Positions 23,560 to 33,777 of a stretch of 64,000 bases of DNA are shown one piece after another. The DNA is taken from positions 39,669,759-39,733,758 of the forward strand of contig OY855907.1 of NCBI GenBank assembly GCA_963693305.1, written 5' to 3'. The translations under genes and the position numbers were made by a program. Source of the stretch: Meandrina meandrites (Eukaryota > Cnidaria > Anthozoa > Scleractinia > Meandrinidae). Numbering within the stretch: position 1 is the first letter of the stretch; every line of letters starts with the position of its first letter. Under the pieces are notes generated by a model. The model did no database searches. It was not told where the DNA came from and saw only the letters and a program-made list of their open reading frames with translations.

Positions 23560-26400
23560 CATGGTCGAAAATAAAAAATCGGCTCATTTACATCGAGACG
23601 CGGTCGAGTAAACATCTCGCAAGTACTCAGCATAGCGCGCGGCGGAGTCGAATTTACTCGGAATTAAGCCATTTATAGTTGGAAAGGTAAGTCTTTTTTC
23701 GTATTTATATTTGTAATTTACAAGATTCAAACCATACCGTGGAAGTAGAAGTAAAAGTAGATGTAAAATTTCGAGTGTGAGATTCACTTCAGGTTTGCCG
23801 ATAGCGAGCTTCTTTGCTGTTTTGATTGTTCTCAGCTGTGCTGTGAGCTTGTAAACAATTTTCCTCCCATGTTCTGTACAAATATAAACAAAACTACTGT
23901 CGAAGAGTAAGTCAAGATGGAAGAGTAAATTCGCTGACGCCGGGCTGCAGTGGTCTTGGGACTTGTTTTATCGGAGGAAATTCGGTTCTAATTTGTTGCG
24001 TCCGAACGCGAATTCCTTCCTATCTGCATTTTGCCGAAACTGATATTGGTGCTTTCTAAGATATGTACTCATTTATGGATTAATTTATACCAGTCCTTTT
24101 TTTCTAGGTTTTCATACAAGTGGGAGCTTATTTTAAATCATACTCAAGTAGTGCAGCAGGAAATAGGTGACCGAAGGAGACAAACATGCTGTTCATTTAA
24201 TGCTTAGTAAAACATCTTCCTAAGATACATGAGAAATTATACAAATAAATGTGATGGAGGAAGAAATTTCGTTTATTTTGACAGAAATGTATTGCCTCCA
24301 TTAGAATACTGTCTACACAACTAGTATGCAATTTGTTTTGCAGTTCTTGAGTTGGTTTCTTTCCCATTTCTCCATCAGACATTAAAATAACAATTATTGT
24401 TGTATCTTATCAGTGCCAAACAGTTTTAAATGGCAGAAAAAGGAAACATTTCTTTTAAAAATTAAAGTTATATCACTTTTCTCAGAGTTTGATGTCTAAG
24501 GCTGGCTTGCTTTCATTTCTACATTTCTCATGATCATTTAATAATTACTGTAAACATGACAGTGTTTCATCACATTTTCAAATACTAAGAAGGAAGATTA
24601 AAACAAAATGTGTAGCAAAATATTTTTGACAAAACTTGAGGTATTTGGAAATGTGATTAAACACTCTCTCAAGTGTTTGATATATATATCTTCTCAATTG
24701 AGACTAAAACTAAAGAGCAATCAAGGAAATAAAATTGCAGAATATGTACTGTATGAGGTTATATAACCAAACCACTTTGAATTCAGTCAACTCTCTCAAA
24801 AGGGATATTTCATGAGGACACCCCACTGAATTGTTGATAAGAAGCATCCTTTCAAATGACAATGCGGTGATGTGTTTGAAAGTGTCTTGATGCACATTAC
24901 AACCTGAAAGCAATGCACTCTGCAAATTTTTGGGAAGGTATGTGCCACTTGGACTGTAAAGCCTGGAATGAACGGACAAACAGAAACAGCCGCCAAACTT
25001 ATTACACAATGTGCTAAAGCAACTCTGATTGTACACACATTCTAGGGTGCACAAAACCTGTCGCGTGATCCTGCTCCTACAAGTCCTTACCCCGTTTGCT
25101 GCCTTTAAAACCCTTATGCTGGGCAAGATGCCACAATAGCCTTCCCTGCGCCTGACATGCTTTTCTTCAGAAATTATTGCTGTGGCAGTCAGTAATGTGT
25201 GGTTCCAAGAAATATCCATACCTCCCCCAAGGATGGTTTATTGGTTTAAACCCTCACCCCCCAACCTGGAAATTCCAGTTTAGCTTCATACTTTCCCTAA
25301 ACATTTTTGGCTATTGAGACCCCCTCCCCCTCAGAATTTCCAATGACCATCCTTGGGGTGGGTGCAGTTATTTTCTGGAACTGCGCAATATTGCTTTTAA
25401 AATTCATGTGAGGTTCTTTAATTTCAAATGCTACTTTCTTGTCTACATTCTTTTCCAATCCAACAACACCTACCCAGACGAAGCTGCTTAAAAACCATAC
25501 CCGTCACATGCAGCAGTACATGATCACCATAAAAATAAAAATGTACAAGGCTTAAAACTGATTAAAGCCTGCCAATGCAAAAATCCATTTCATTATTTGC
25601 ACAGCACAATCTTTTTTCAAGCATAGGATCATTGGTGGCCAAATGATCCAACAATGGCATCCATTCAGATCCATGGCCAGCAAGTTCATTATGTTTTTAA
25701 GACTCTTCTCATGGGGAAAAAAGTGCATGCGTGTAGAGTCCTTCATTTGACAATGACTGGATTTAAGTAAAAAAGATTCGCTTTTTTTTTCCTTCCTAAG
25801 GGCGCAGCTGGGGTGGGTGGGTGGGGGGGGGGGGGGGGATGCCCATGACATCCATCTATGAGATAATTTTTTAAGTCAACAACAGACCGACCTCATAAAT
25901 CATGTGGCAAAAACGTACTTATCCAAAGAATCAACATGGCATTAATATTTTCTAGAGCTAGACAACCCATTAATGTGGCTATTTTTATTTTTATTCTTTG
26001 ATTATGTTACAAAAGTTAATCCTCAGTCCAGGGCACAGTCAACAAGAACTTCAGCATTTCCCAGACATCCAACTCTCACCAGTGATTTGCTTGAACATGG
26101 AAAAGTTCTTCGCCTGACTGGAAAAGCACAGAAAACAAATTTCAATGGGGTAGAGATACAAACATGCCAATCTCTGTTTGTTTTCCGAAATATTATTTTT
26201 TAAAGGGAACCTCTGCTCTTGAAGCAAGTTGATGTTCAGTTGTTTGATATAATGCCTAAATTACAAATTTTACCAGGCAAGGGAGAAATAGCAATATAGA
26301 TAGATATTTACAAGATGGTGACAAAATACTACATGAACTGCTCACTAAACTGCAAGTCAAACCACAACAAGTTACTTTTTGAAAAATAAAACAACAGTTA
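23560..26400. other. Interior of the 3.6-kb element, no definite gene
   Basis: Mostly AT-rich. A minus-strand frame at about 25570-25690 (reading NELAGHGSEW then MPLLDHLATND) looks like real coding sequence, with a possible donor or frame end near 25570, but I cannot place it in a family. A 13-bp perfect inverted repeat (25225-25237 with 25346-25358) encloses pyrimidine-rich DNA. A poly-G run lies at about 25823-25838. Confidence 0.4.
25225..25358. repeat. Small inverted-repeat element
   Basis: Arms CCCCAAGGATGGT and ACCATCCTTGGGG are perfect over 13 bp, enclosing about 108 bp. This resembles a small MITE, but no target duplication is seen. Confidence 0.5.
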
Positions 26401-26407
26401 TAAGTTA

Positions 26408-26636
26408 ACCATTAGAAATAATTGGCTTTGACAAACCTGTTCTCGTAGAGTTGCATGTCTGGTTGACTGCACTCACAGAAGCATCCCAAAATTCTCGATC
26501 GCCTGTCATTGGCCATGTGTCTTTCCATGCTTCTTCCCAGAACAAGCAGATAAACTGAACAATTGCAGAGGTTTCTGCCTCGGACCATTCCCGTTTAGCC
26601 AAAGACTTATTTGTACCAAACTGGTTTTCTGAGGAA
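26408..26636 (-). CDS. Myb/SANT-like DNA-binding exon (partial gene)
   Basis: The minus-strand frame reads KREWSEAETSAIVQFICLFW, then a Trp- and acid-rich stretch ending NSTRT. The spacing of Trp and acidic residues resembles the Myb/SANT-like domains of transposon-linked and trihelix-type proteins. A pyrimidine-rich AG (TTTCCTCAG) precedes the frame at about 26636 and an ACAG|GTTTGT donor-like site follows it near 26437. It has no Met of its own, as expected for an internal exon. Family assignment rests on the pattern only. Confidence 0.4.
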
Positions 26637-27221
26637 AGGCTTTTTTGTCATGTCCCTTGTGTCGACGGTCTTTTGTTTTCAGGTTTGCCTGGAGTGTTCC
26701 CTCCACAACAATAGGCCTTTAAGAGGCCATATCTGCTTAAAGTGTCATCAACTCTGAAGGCTATAACTCAACAGCCTTTCGAGAGCGTTCGAGAGCGTTT
26801 AATCCACGCTGTAGATGAAGAGTTAAACAAACATTTTAGACCATTTTTGAGGATAAAACCAACAGAAATAACAAATTTGAGGCTCGAAACGAACGGTCTC
26901 AAATTACACCATAAATAAACACGAAACTGTTTAAGGTTCGAAATCAACGATTACTCGCTTAATTCGATCCAAAATAGGCTTAAACCCTTTAACAAGAAGC
27001 CCAACTAGAAATCTGGGTAAAATAAACAGCTATATAACTCCCCACTGATGTAGAACAAGCAATGAAAAACTCACCGAATTACCACGCTTTCGCCGCCATA
27101 TTGGAAATCTTCCAACCACAATGCAGTGCGATCGAAGTGCGCACACCGCCTGATCCGTGACACAATACACGCAAAGCTCACGCGCGCGAAGGTCCCGTAC
27201 GGATTTCAGCCTTTGGCTGAC

Positions 27222-27244
27222 GATAGGTACTTTGAGTACCTATC
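27222..27244. repeat. 10-bp perfect hairpin
   Basis: GATAGGTACT and AGTACCTATC around a TTG loop, directly left of the CAGGGCCCGCGCAG terminus. Confidence 0.7.
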
Positions 27245-27326
27245 TCAGGGCCCGCGCAGAGGGAGGGGCTGGGGGGGCTTTAGCCCCCCCCACATTTTTA
27301 CAATAAAAAGAAAAAATAATAAGAAC

Positions 27327-27715
27327 TTAAAGGGGCAGTATCATGAGAATTCTTCTAAGTTTTTGGGCAAACTATGCTGAATTTATAAAGCGGCACTCAT
27401 TGATCAACAAAATAACCTCTAAATGCCAAAAGGTCATAAATGCACTCTCTAAGATGTGCCTAGAACATAATCAACGGTTTTTTAGTAATTTTCCTCCAAA
27501 TAACACTGTCAAACTTGAAAACGTCGGCCCGACGTTTTCAAGTTTTAGACCATTTCTTTCCTACCCGTACGTAGCTACTCCAGTTTTAAACAAGTTTCGT
27601 GAGTAGTACAGTGCATTTAACAAGGTTAGGCAACTATTAGTGGATTTCCAATTAATACCATCACCTTCATTAGACTTTCAAGTAGGGCTAATTCTTGATG
27701 AGACTGCCCCTTTAA
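27327..27715. mobile_element. TTAA-flanked MITE nested in the CAGGG element
   Basis: TTAA at 27327-27330 and 27712-27715 flanks inverted ends AGGGGCAGTNTCATNNAGAA (27331 inward; 27711 inward), so the element is 381 bp. TTAA duplications belong to piggyBac and Kolobok; AGGGG ends favour Kolobok. A perfect 35-nt palindrome (27511-27545, 17-bp arms) lies almost exactly at its centre. Confidence 0.75.
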
Positions 27716-27752
27716 GTAAATAGGCAAGTAAAGAAAGAAATAAAGGAAAAAA

Positions 27753-27754
<2 letters not shown>

Positions 27755-27816
<62 letters not shown>
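27755..27816. repeat. (ATT)n microsatellite
   Basis: About 20 uninterrupted ATT triplets. Confidence 0.95.
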
Positions 27817-28863
27817 GAACGAACAAAGACTAAAAGTATTTCATTTTAACGCTTTTCCAGAAGCTGGTGATAAATTTTGTTTTTGAGTTCCATATTGGTT
27901 AATCATGTATCGAGTGCATCTGGTGAATGATCATTCAGTTTCCACTGCCCGAATAATAAACATTTTGCCCAACAATGACGCAAGAAAGATTTAGTAACTT
28001 GACAATGATAAACTGTCGTGAAGAATGGTTTTTGACATCACTAACGAATTTGCAGATTGTAGCAATAACAGAAAGAGAAATACCGTTTACAACGTTAAGC
28101 TGAAGTATAGCAAAAATCGTCAGATTCCTGGTTTGTAAACGCTAATGGCAGTAGTACTGATTTGGAGTAAATTATATTGCTTCAAGCAGGATTTGATAGT
28201 AAATCTATAGGTCTGGTTCTAAATGTTTAGTATGCTTATACTGTAAAAGCATTACAATAATATAGCAAGGCCGATAAGTACTATGTGAAAAAGTAACTTT
28301 GCAAGACACCAACACGACCAGAACGATAAAGTAGGGTTACAATGGCGAACAGCTATTCCGTCTTTTTAGGGGCTCATCTGCGTGGTGTAGCAAATCTAAA
28401 TAATGCCAGCTCGAAGGCCAGCGCAAATAAATTGCAATAATCTCTTTTAGATCCTGGTACGTTAGCACCATTGTTGTTTGCGGACAGTTGCTGTTACGAG
28501 TTGTAAAAACATTTCGCTTCAACACACTGTTTGTTCATTTTAAATCCACCTTCCGATATCTGAGAATAATTAAAACCCTAATTTTCCCAGGGTAGCATGC
28601 ATCCGCTCCCCTCCCCCCCCCCCCCCCCCTCCAAAAAAAAAAAAAAAATCTGGCTCACGCTTGAGCCCCCCCACTCAAAATCTTGCTGCGCGGGCCCTGT
28701 CAAAATTGTCTGTATGTTCGAATGTCGTCAGTGTAAAATTGTTCACAATAGAGTTAACACCTGCGAACATGCCCGCAAGTGGTTTAGGGTAAAAAATAAA
28801 CTGAATCAGCAGAATCAGCGAGTGCAGTGAACCGAGTACAGACCATATAAAGAGCCGGTTAAT

Positions 28864-29679
28864 TTGACACCTCGTGTATACAGTTCCGTATGGGGTTACG
28901 CTGTCAAGTCCAGTTTCCTGAAAGTTTCTTTCGATTTGATGCCTCTGGATGAGTTTGTACAATATGCGAGCCATGTAAGTCATGCGAGCCAGAAATCTCT
29001 TATCCCAATAAAAAGGCTCACCACAAGCTACTTAACCAAGCTTGCTGATGTGTTACTTGGGCTAACAGGAATGGTTCACATGACTCCCTGGCTCGGACTT
29101 TGTCAAGACCCTTCACAAGAAAATACCTACACTGTGAAGAAGAGATTGTCTCTCTTGTTTCTTGTACAGAGAAATGGAACAGGAGATAACTACCAGAGCA
29201 ATTTTTCGCTCTGCTTGGAAAAGTCCCCAAGAAAAGGCAAATCATCTCATCCCTACGATCGAAAGCCGAGCGGGCAAGCTCTGTGCCTCTGTCAGAACAA
29301 TACAGCTTCAACTTCTCCATCGAACACAAGGCGGCGGATTTCAGCTTTAGCTGATAAATTCCTCTTTGGAGGCGATATTTACTTTCGATCGTGTGCCAGT
29401 AAAAGCACCACGAAAGGCGAATTGTACACTTTCTTTCGCTTCTCGTTTCTGGTTTGGCAGCAGACCAAGGCCGAACGACTTTTATGTCTTTTATCACTTG
29501 CAGCGCGCCAAATTTACAGGAAGAATTTTCCTCCTGTGGTTTTATCCAATCACAAACAGGACAGCACGTCAATCAAACCAGATCCTTGCCAGATCAATCT
29601 AAAAGGTGAATCTTTCTGTTTACTGTTTCCATTTAATATATTCGTTCAATCAGGCAAACTAGAAATCAACGGAAAGTAA
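28864..29679 (+). CDS. Hypothetical 271-codon reading frame, doubtful
   Basis: The longest non-repeat plus-strand frame in the middle part. No domain is recognised. A 184-codon minus-strand frame (29018-29572) overlaps it, and at most one is likely to be coding. The sequence is rich in Ser and Lys with scattered Cys and has no signal peptide or membrane segment that I can defend. It may be an exon pair or transposon remnant read through. Downstream (29860-30075) another plus frame leads to AATAAA-like signals near 30083 and 30123. Confidence 0.25.
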   Translation: MTPRVYSSVWGYAVKSSFLKVSFDLMPLDEFVQYASHVSHASQKSLIPIKRLTTSYLTKLADVLLGLTGMVHMTPWLGLCQDPSQENTYTVKKRLSLLFLVQRNGTGDNYQSNFSLCLEKSPRKGKSSHPYDRKPSGQALCLCQNNTASTSPSNTRRRISALADKFLFGGDIYFRSCASKSTTKGELYTFFRFSFLVWQQTKAERLLCLLSLAARQIYRKNFPPVVLSNHKQDSTSIKPDPCQINLKGESFCLLFPFNIFVQSGKLEINGK

Positions 29680-30325
29680 TCGAGGGCTATTGTAGTGGTA
29701 AGGAAGCCTTTCTCTCGGCGCTAACGGCGCTTACAATAGTCGACAGTAGTGCGGGGTCGGGAAACTTGACCTTCGAAACCGATCCTAGCCTGTGAAGTCG
29801 CTCCATACGTTTTCGACTGTGTTCGCAGGCTAAAAGACAAGAGGTGCTGTCCGCTTGCTTGATTGCTGTGCCACTGGTCACCCTTATGCCATGGCTATGG
29901 GACCAAACTGCTTCAGTTCCAACAAACTTTGTTGAGTATTTTTGGTGGAGAACTCAGGGAAAATCTCAAGGCTCCGGAAACAAACCACGGTGTTGTTGTT
30001 GTTGCTGCTGCGCGTATGTCGCTTAAAGATATATGGCATTTGGAAATTGGAAAGTCAATAAGCTTCTATTGAAGGACAATTAAATAAAGCGTGATACTTG
30101 AAGAACCAGATTCGTGTGCATTGAATAAACCTGTTCTCTTTGTTGTCACTTTTATTCGCTCGTGTCGTTCGTCAAGCGGAGTCAGTCGAGCGTCTTTACA
30201 CTGTCACAGCGAGTAGAAGCTTGAAAACTTTCTTCGATGGCGTTTCGCTACGCTCTGAACAGTTTTAAAGTAAGCGGAGTAACTGCAGAATACGCCGCCA
30301 CATCGAGTCCGTTACTGAAAAGGGA

Positions 30326-30441
30326 TGGCTACGCGGTACGCAGAAAGAATTAAATTCAAGATGGCAAGGTATCTTAAGTTGAGCTGGCTACGCGGTACGC
30401 GGTAAGCAGAAAGAATTAAATTCAAGATGGCGAGGTATCTT
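30326..30441. repeat. Direct duplication of about 50 bp
   Basis: TGGCTACGCGGTACGC followed by AGAAAGAATTAAATTCAAGA and TGGCRAGGTATCTT occurs twice in tandem (30326-30375 and 30385-30441), the second copy with a small insertion. Confidence 0.8.
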
Positions 30442-30659
30442 CGTTGATGAATGTTTTTAAAAGCGTGTGCTTTTGTCTTAATCTACCGATTAGTTTTATA
30501 CTTATTGCTTTTTGTGTCACGTTTTTAGAACAAGAAATTTTATAGAGCTTTTTCTCACCGCGTAACTAGCACATTACAATGCGATGTCATTTTGAAATTA
30601 TTTCTCATTTAAATAAATTAACTTGAATTAATTAGTTTCTGCGTACCACGTAGCCAGCT
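30382..30659. mobile_element. Candidate MITE with 19-bp inverted ends
   Basis: AGCTGGCTACGCGGTACGC (30382-30400) and its reverse complement with one mismatch (30641-30659). The interior is AT-rich and non-coding. No target duplication was found. Confidence 0.5.
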
Positions 30660-30689
30660 GCGTGGAATTTATTGTCTGCAGTTAAATAA

Positions 30690-31274
30690 GAGGGTCGTAC
30701 AGGGGGGGGGGGGTCTCTGGCACGATTTACGGACGAAAAAAATAACGAATCACGGATCACGGATATTGAAATTTCATTTTCTCGAATCACGAATTCAAAA
30801 TAAGTACTCTTTTATCCTGTTCTTACGCTACAAATAGTGTTTGAAGAAATCAAAATTGATTAAGAAATTACTAGACTGTTCACAGTCCCCTATTTTTCCG
30901 TGAAGTCGCAGAGATCGATCGTTGAGTTCGAGCGGCCGCCATCTTGTTTTGTCTGTGTGTGCGACTTTACGGAAAAATAGGGGACTGTGAACAGTCTAAG
31001 AAATTACGAAAATAAGAAAGAAACATACCCTTTTATCCTGTTCTTACTCTACAAAGAGTGTTTGACGTGAGGATAATTATACGGAGGTCACATTTGAGGT
31101 CTTGTGTCTCAAAATCACGCAAAATAAAGTCAATAAAGTGGTGAAATAAGCTCTTCACGTGTCACGCAAAACCTTCTGGTCACGGGTCACGAAGAATAAA
31201 TTTATTAAATTCACGTTTCACGGAAAATAAAATCAGCTAATCACGCGTCACGAGAATACCCCTGTACGACCCTC
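30690..31274. mobile_element. 585-bp inverted-repeat element
   Basis: Ends GAGGGTCGTACAGGGG (30690-30705) and the reverse complement (31259-31274), flanked by the direct repeat AAATAA (30684-30689; 31275-31280). The interior contains many TCACG(G/A) motifs (for example 30750-30790 and 31155-31255). It hosts the nested 127-bp element. Confidence 0.65.
30863..31007. mobile_element. 127-bp MITE with 9-bp target duplication, nested
   Basis: AGAAATTAC at 30863-30871 and 30999-31007 flanks an element (30872-30998) whose 39-bp arms (30872-30910; 30960-30998) match at 38 positions and start TAGACTGTTCACAGTCCCC. The 49-bp centre includes GCGGCCGCCATCTTG. The 9-bp duplication fits Mutator-like MITEs. 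Confidence 0.82.
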
Positions 31275-31300
31275 AAATAAGCAAACAATTTTAAATTTCA

Positions 31301-31500
31301 NNNNNNNNNNNNNNNNNNNNNNNNNNNNNNNNNNNNNNNNNNNNNNNNNNNNNNNNNNNNNNNNNNNNNNNNNNNNNNNNNNNNNNNNNNNNNNNNNNNN
31401 NNNNNNNNNNNNNNNNNNNNNNNNNNNNNNNNNNNNNNNNNNNNNNNNNNNNNNNNNNNNNNNNNNNNNNNNNNNNNNNNNNNNNNNNNNNNNNNNNNNN
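31301..31500. other. Assembly gap (200 N)
   Basis: Run of exactly 200 N. A reading frame translated across it is meaningless. Confidence 1.
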
Positions 31501-31539
31501 GCGGGGTAAGCCTGCGTCTTTTATTAGAGGAGAAGATGC

Positions 31540-31735
31540 CCTGTGGTATGGCTGGCAAAGGGCAAATTATGCCCCCTTTCAAAAAAAATATCACATGCCA
31601 ATTTAATTCTTGAAAACAAATTCCTGGTTATTATGGACCCCAAACTGGGTGCATGGCTCAAGCTTTGTGATCCCTAAGAATAGAATAGAATAGAAATCCT
31701 GGTTAATGCATGTTACAGGAGAGCCAGCTTGTCCA
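31540..31735. repeat. Dispersed repeat with (GAATA)n, also in zinc-finger cassette
   Basis: About 190 bp from GGCTGGCAAAGGGCAA through AGAATAGAATAGAATAG to CAGCTTGTCC. The same sequence is in every 1.41-kb unit (44978-45166 and equivalents) and at 62570-62748, so it is an interspersed family. Confidence 0.8.
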
Positions 31736-31775
31736 GGTTTTCCAGGCGACGGATTCCCACAGACACTGGAATTTC

Positions 31776-31862
31776 AAACGAAGAAAAGCAAGGCTGATTG
31801 AACAGTTGGGAACTATATATATTATATTATAACTGTTCAATCAGCCTTGCTTTTCTTCGTTT
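31776..31862. repeat. Perfect 32-bp inverted repeat (hairpin, 23-nt AT loop)
   Basis: Arms 31776-31807 and 31831-31862 are exact reverse complements (AAACGAAGAAAAGCAAGGCT onward). The loop is almost pure A/T. The size is compatible with a small-RNA hairpin or a fold-back element; nothing else supports a gene. Confidence 0.88.
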
Positions 31863-32026
31863 ACTATTTTGTTATAGCTTTATCCTTTTTTTTTCTACTG
31901 TTTTCTTTTTTATTGTACTTAAATGCTTTAGAATTATTTGTTCTGTAAATATCTACTTCCTTAATTAAGTATGTAAATGTAAAATGCCTCTTTTCTGACC
32001 TAATATTTACTTTAAATTAATAAATT

Positions 32027-32162
32027 TGGTCACCCAACTAGTTTAGCTCTTTAGTTATTTTGGGTGACCAGCAACTGTATGTATTTTTAATTTATTTATT
32101 GTTTAAGTTGTTACTAGTAATTTGCAGTTCAAATAAACCTTGTTGTTGTTGTTGTTGTTGTA
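32027..32162 (+). repeat. Retroposon-like 3' end with (TTG)n tail
   Basis: A 10-bp inverted repeat (TGGTCACCCA 32027-32036; TGGGTGACCA 32061-32070) is followed by AATAAACC and a (TTG)6 run (about 32143-32160). Simple-repeat tails of this kind end several LINE/SINE families; the element is not otherwise identified. Confidence 0.35.
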
Positions 32163-33777
32163 TTAGATCTTCTACATTTAGAGGATCCGGTACTTCTATT
32201 TCGTCACGGTGGTCCTTGCAAATTTAAATTCACTGTAATTTCAGACCGCGTTGGACGTTTTTAAGCTAAACATACAGGGCATATGTGTGTAAATAAATAA
32301 AGCGAGTGAAGAATAGCACAAAAATAAAGAAACTTAATGCGCGGCGACCACGTGCACGACGGACTAAAACACACTGACAACGATAATTAACAATTATTTT
32401 GTCTCGGGAATATTCGCCGAGATTCACGGAACCTGCGACGAAAAATTATATTGGTATAATTTTCAGAGGTGAATATCAAGAACTACAAAATATAGAACTA
32501 ATTTATAAAACACGGAAACAACAAACTCATAAAGTGCATGCTGAAGCATGTGTAAACAAGCTTAATTTATCCAATGTAAATAATAATATTTACAGTTAGG
32601 ATTAAGCAATAAAATAGAGCAAAGCAGACACTATGAAAAAGACAGTTATGTGGTACCTTTACTGAATCGTTGGCAACTTCTCAGCATTCTTGACATGAGT
32701 ACCTCGCAGGCTGAAGCGACCAGCCTGTAGCTCCGGTCACAAGAGAACTGAATGTCAAGTCGACTGTCAAGTGAGAAATAAACGGACCAATCGACTCGGT
32801 CCCAGAGCCCTGAATTCTCCGCAAGTAAGTGGATCAGAGGAGGTTGGACACCGGTCACGTGCCAATTTTGATAAAACCACGTTTTCGCGCTTGTTTCGAC
32901 CTCAATAACAGCGACATATGGTGTCTGTGGGTTGCGTTCTTGCTGGGTGATCGGTGAGTTGTTGACCTATCGCTTGTTCACGGTTGTACTAAGAGTCTTT
33001 CACTTTAAAAACATAAACGGAATTTAGTTCGAGCGGCCGGGTATTCTGCAGTAAGCAATAATTATTTTATATTTGTTCAGAACACATGGACACTGTGCAC
33101 AGTTGTGTTCGGACCAGCAGTCAAGAAGCTTTCCCGGCAGCAGTTCGCTCACGTGGAAAAACTCGCTGTTTGGGAAGACACGTGCAGGTTATAAGCTGCT
33201 GTTTTTTGAGGTATTTACATGTTTTTCTTGTCTTATTTTCTTTAGTTTTGCTGGTTGTATTCAGAGATTTAACTGTTGCGTTTGTTTTCCCATCCACAGA
33301 AGCTGGCGACAAACTAAAACCTGAAGTTTTCAGACACGCACTTGGAAATAGATGTGACAGTTTGGCCTAAAAAAAAGATGTAGGTAGGATAAGTTTAAAT
33401 ATTGCAACAGAAATGCTGAAACACTTTGCAATCTTTTACTTTCCTTGTATTTGTCCTTCGTTGCTTAGTCGGAAATGCCATTTCCCACGATTTCCTGGGA
33501 CAGTTTCATAAATCAAAACATCGAGAGACGTCTAGTAACAAGAAGTTGCCAGCAACTTACAACCACGCTGTTAATTTTTGCTAATTAACAGCTTTCTTTT
33601 TAAAGTCAGGGTTGAATTAAATCTGTTTGCACCATAAGTAAAGGCCTAGCAAAGTAGTCACGCAAGTCACACAATCTGAGGTTTATGTTATCCAAGTCTA
33701 TCTTTAGCTTGGAGGTTTTCCCTTCTAATGATGTAATCCCTACACTTTCAGGCATGCTCAATGGTTTACCTTGGCAA
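32163..33777. other. Intergenic sequence
   Basis: Only short open frames (up to 94 codons, 33086-33370) that overlap each other in different frames. No domain or element recognised. Confidence 0.5.

Larger units (their letters stand above)
23519..27161. mobile_element. 3.6-kb terminal-inverted-repeat DNA transposon, 9-bp target duplication
   Basis: The 9-bp sequence ATCCGTGAC occurs at 23519-23527 and 27153-27161. Immediately inside are inverted ends of 32 bp beginning CAGGCGGTGTGCGCAC (23528-23559; 27121-27152) with 31 of 32 matching. Together these define an element of 3,625 bp. A 9-bp duplication is typical of Mutator-like elements, whereas CAG ends recall hAT (usually 8 bp), so the superfamily is open. 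No transposase is recognised. A minus-strand exon-like segment with a Myb/SANT-like sequence lies inside (26408-26636), so the element may carry a split gene. Confidence 0.8.
27246..28699. mobile_element. Non-autonomous inverted-repeat element (hAT-like ends)
   Basis: Perfect 14-bp inverted ends CAGGGCCCGCGCAG (27246-27259; 28686-28699), each followed inward by a G/C-run segment. It is 1,454 bp with no transposase reading frame. CAG-starting ends suggest hAT, but flanking 8-mers do not match, so ancestry is uncertain. It contains a TTAA element (27331-27711) and an (ATT)n microsatellite. Confidence 0.55.

Noticed and set aside
31298..31594. 98-codon minus-strand frame
   Set aside because: Most of it is the N gap.
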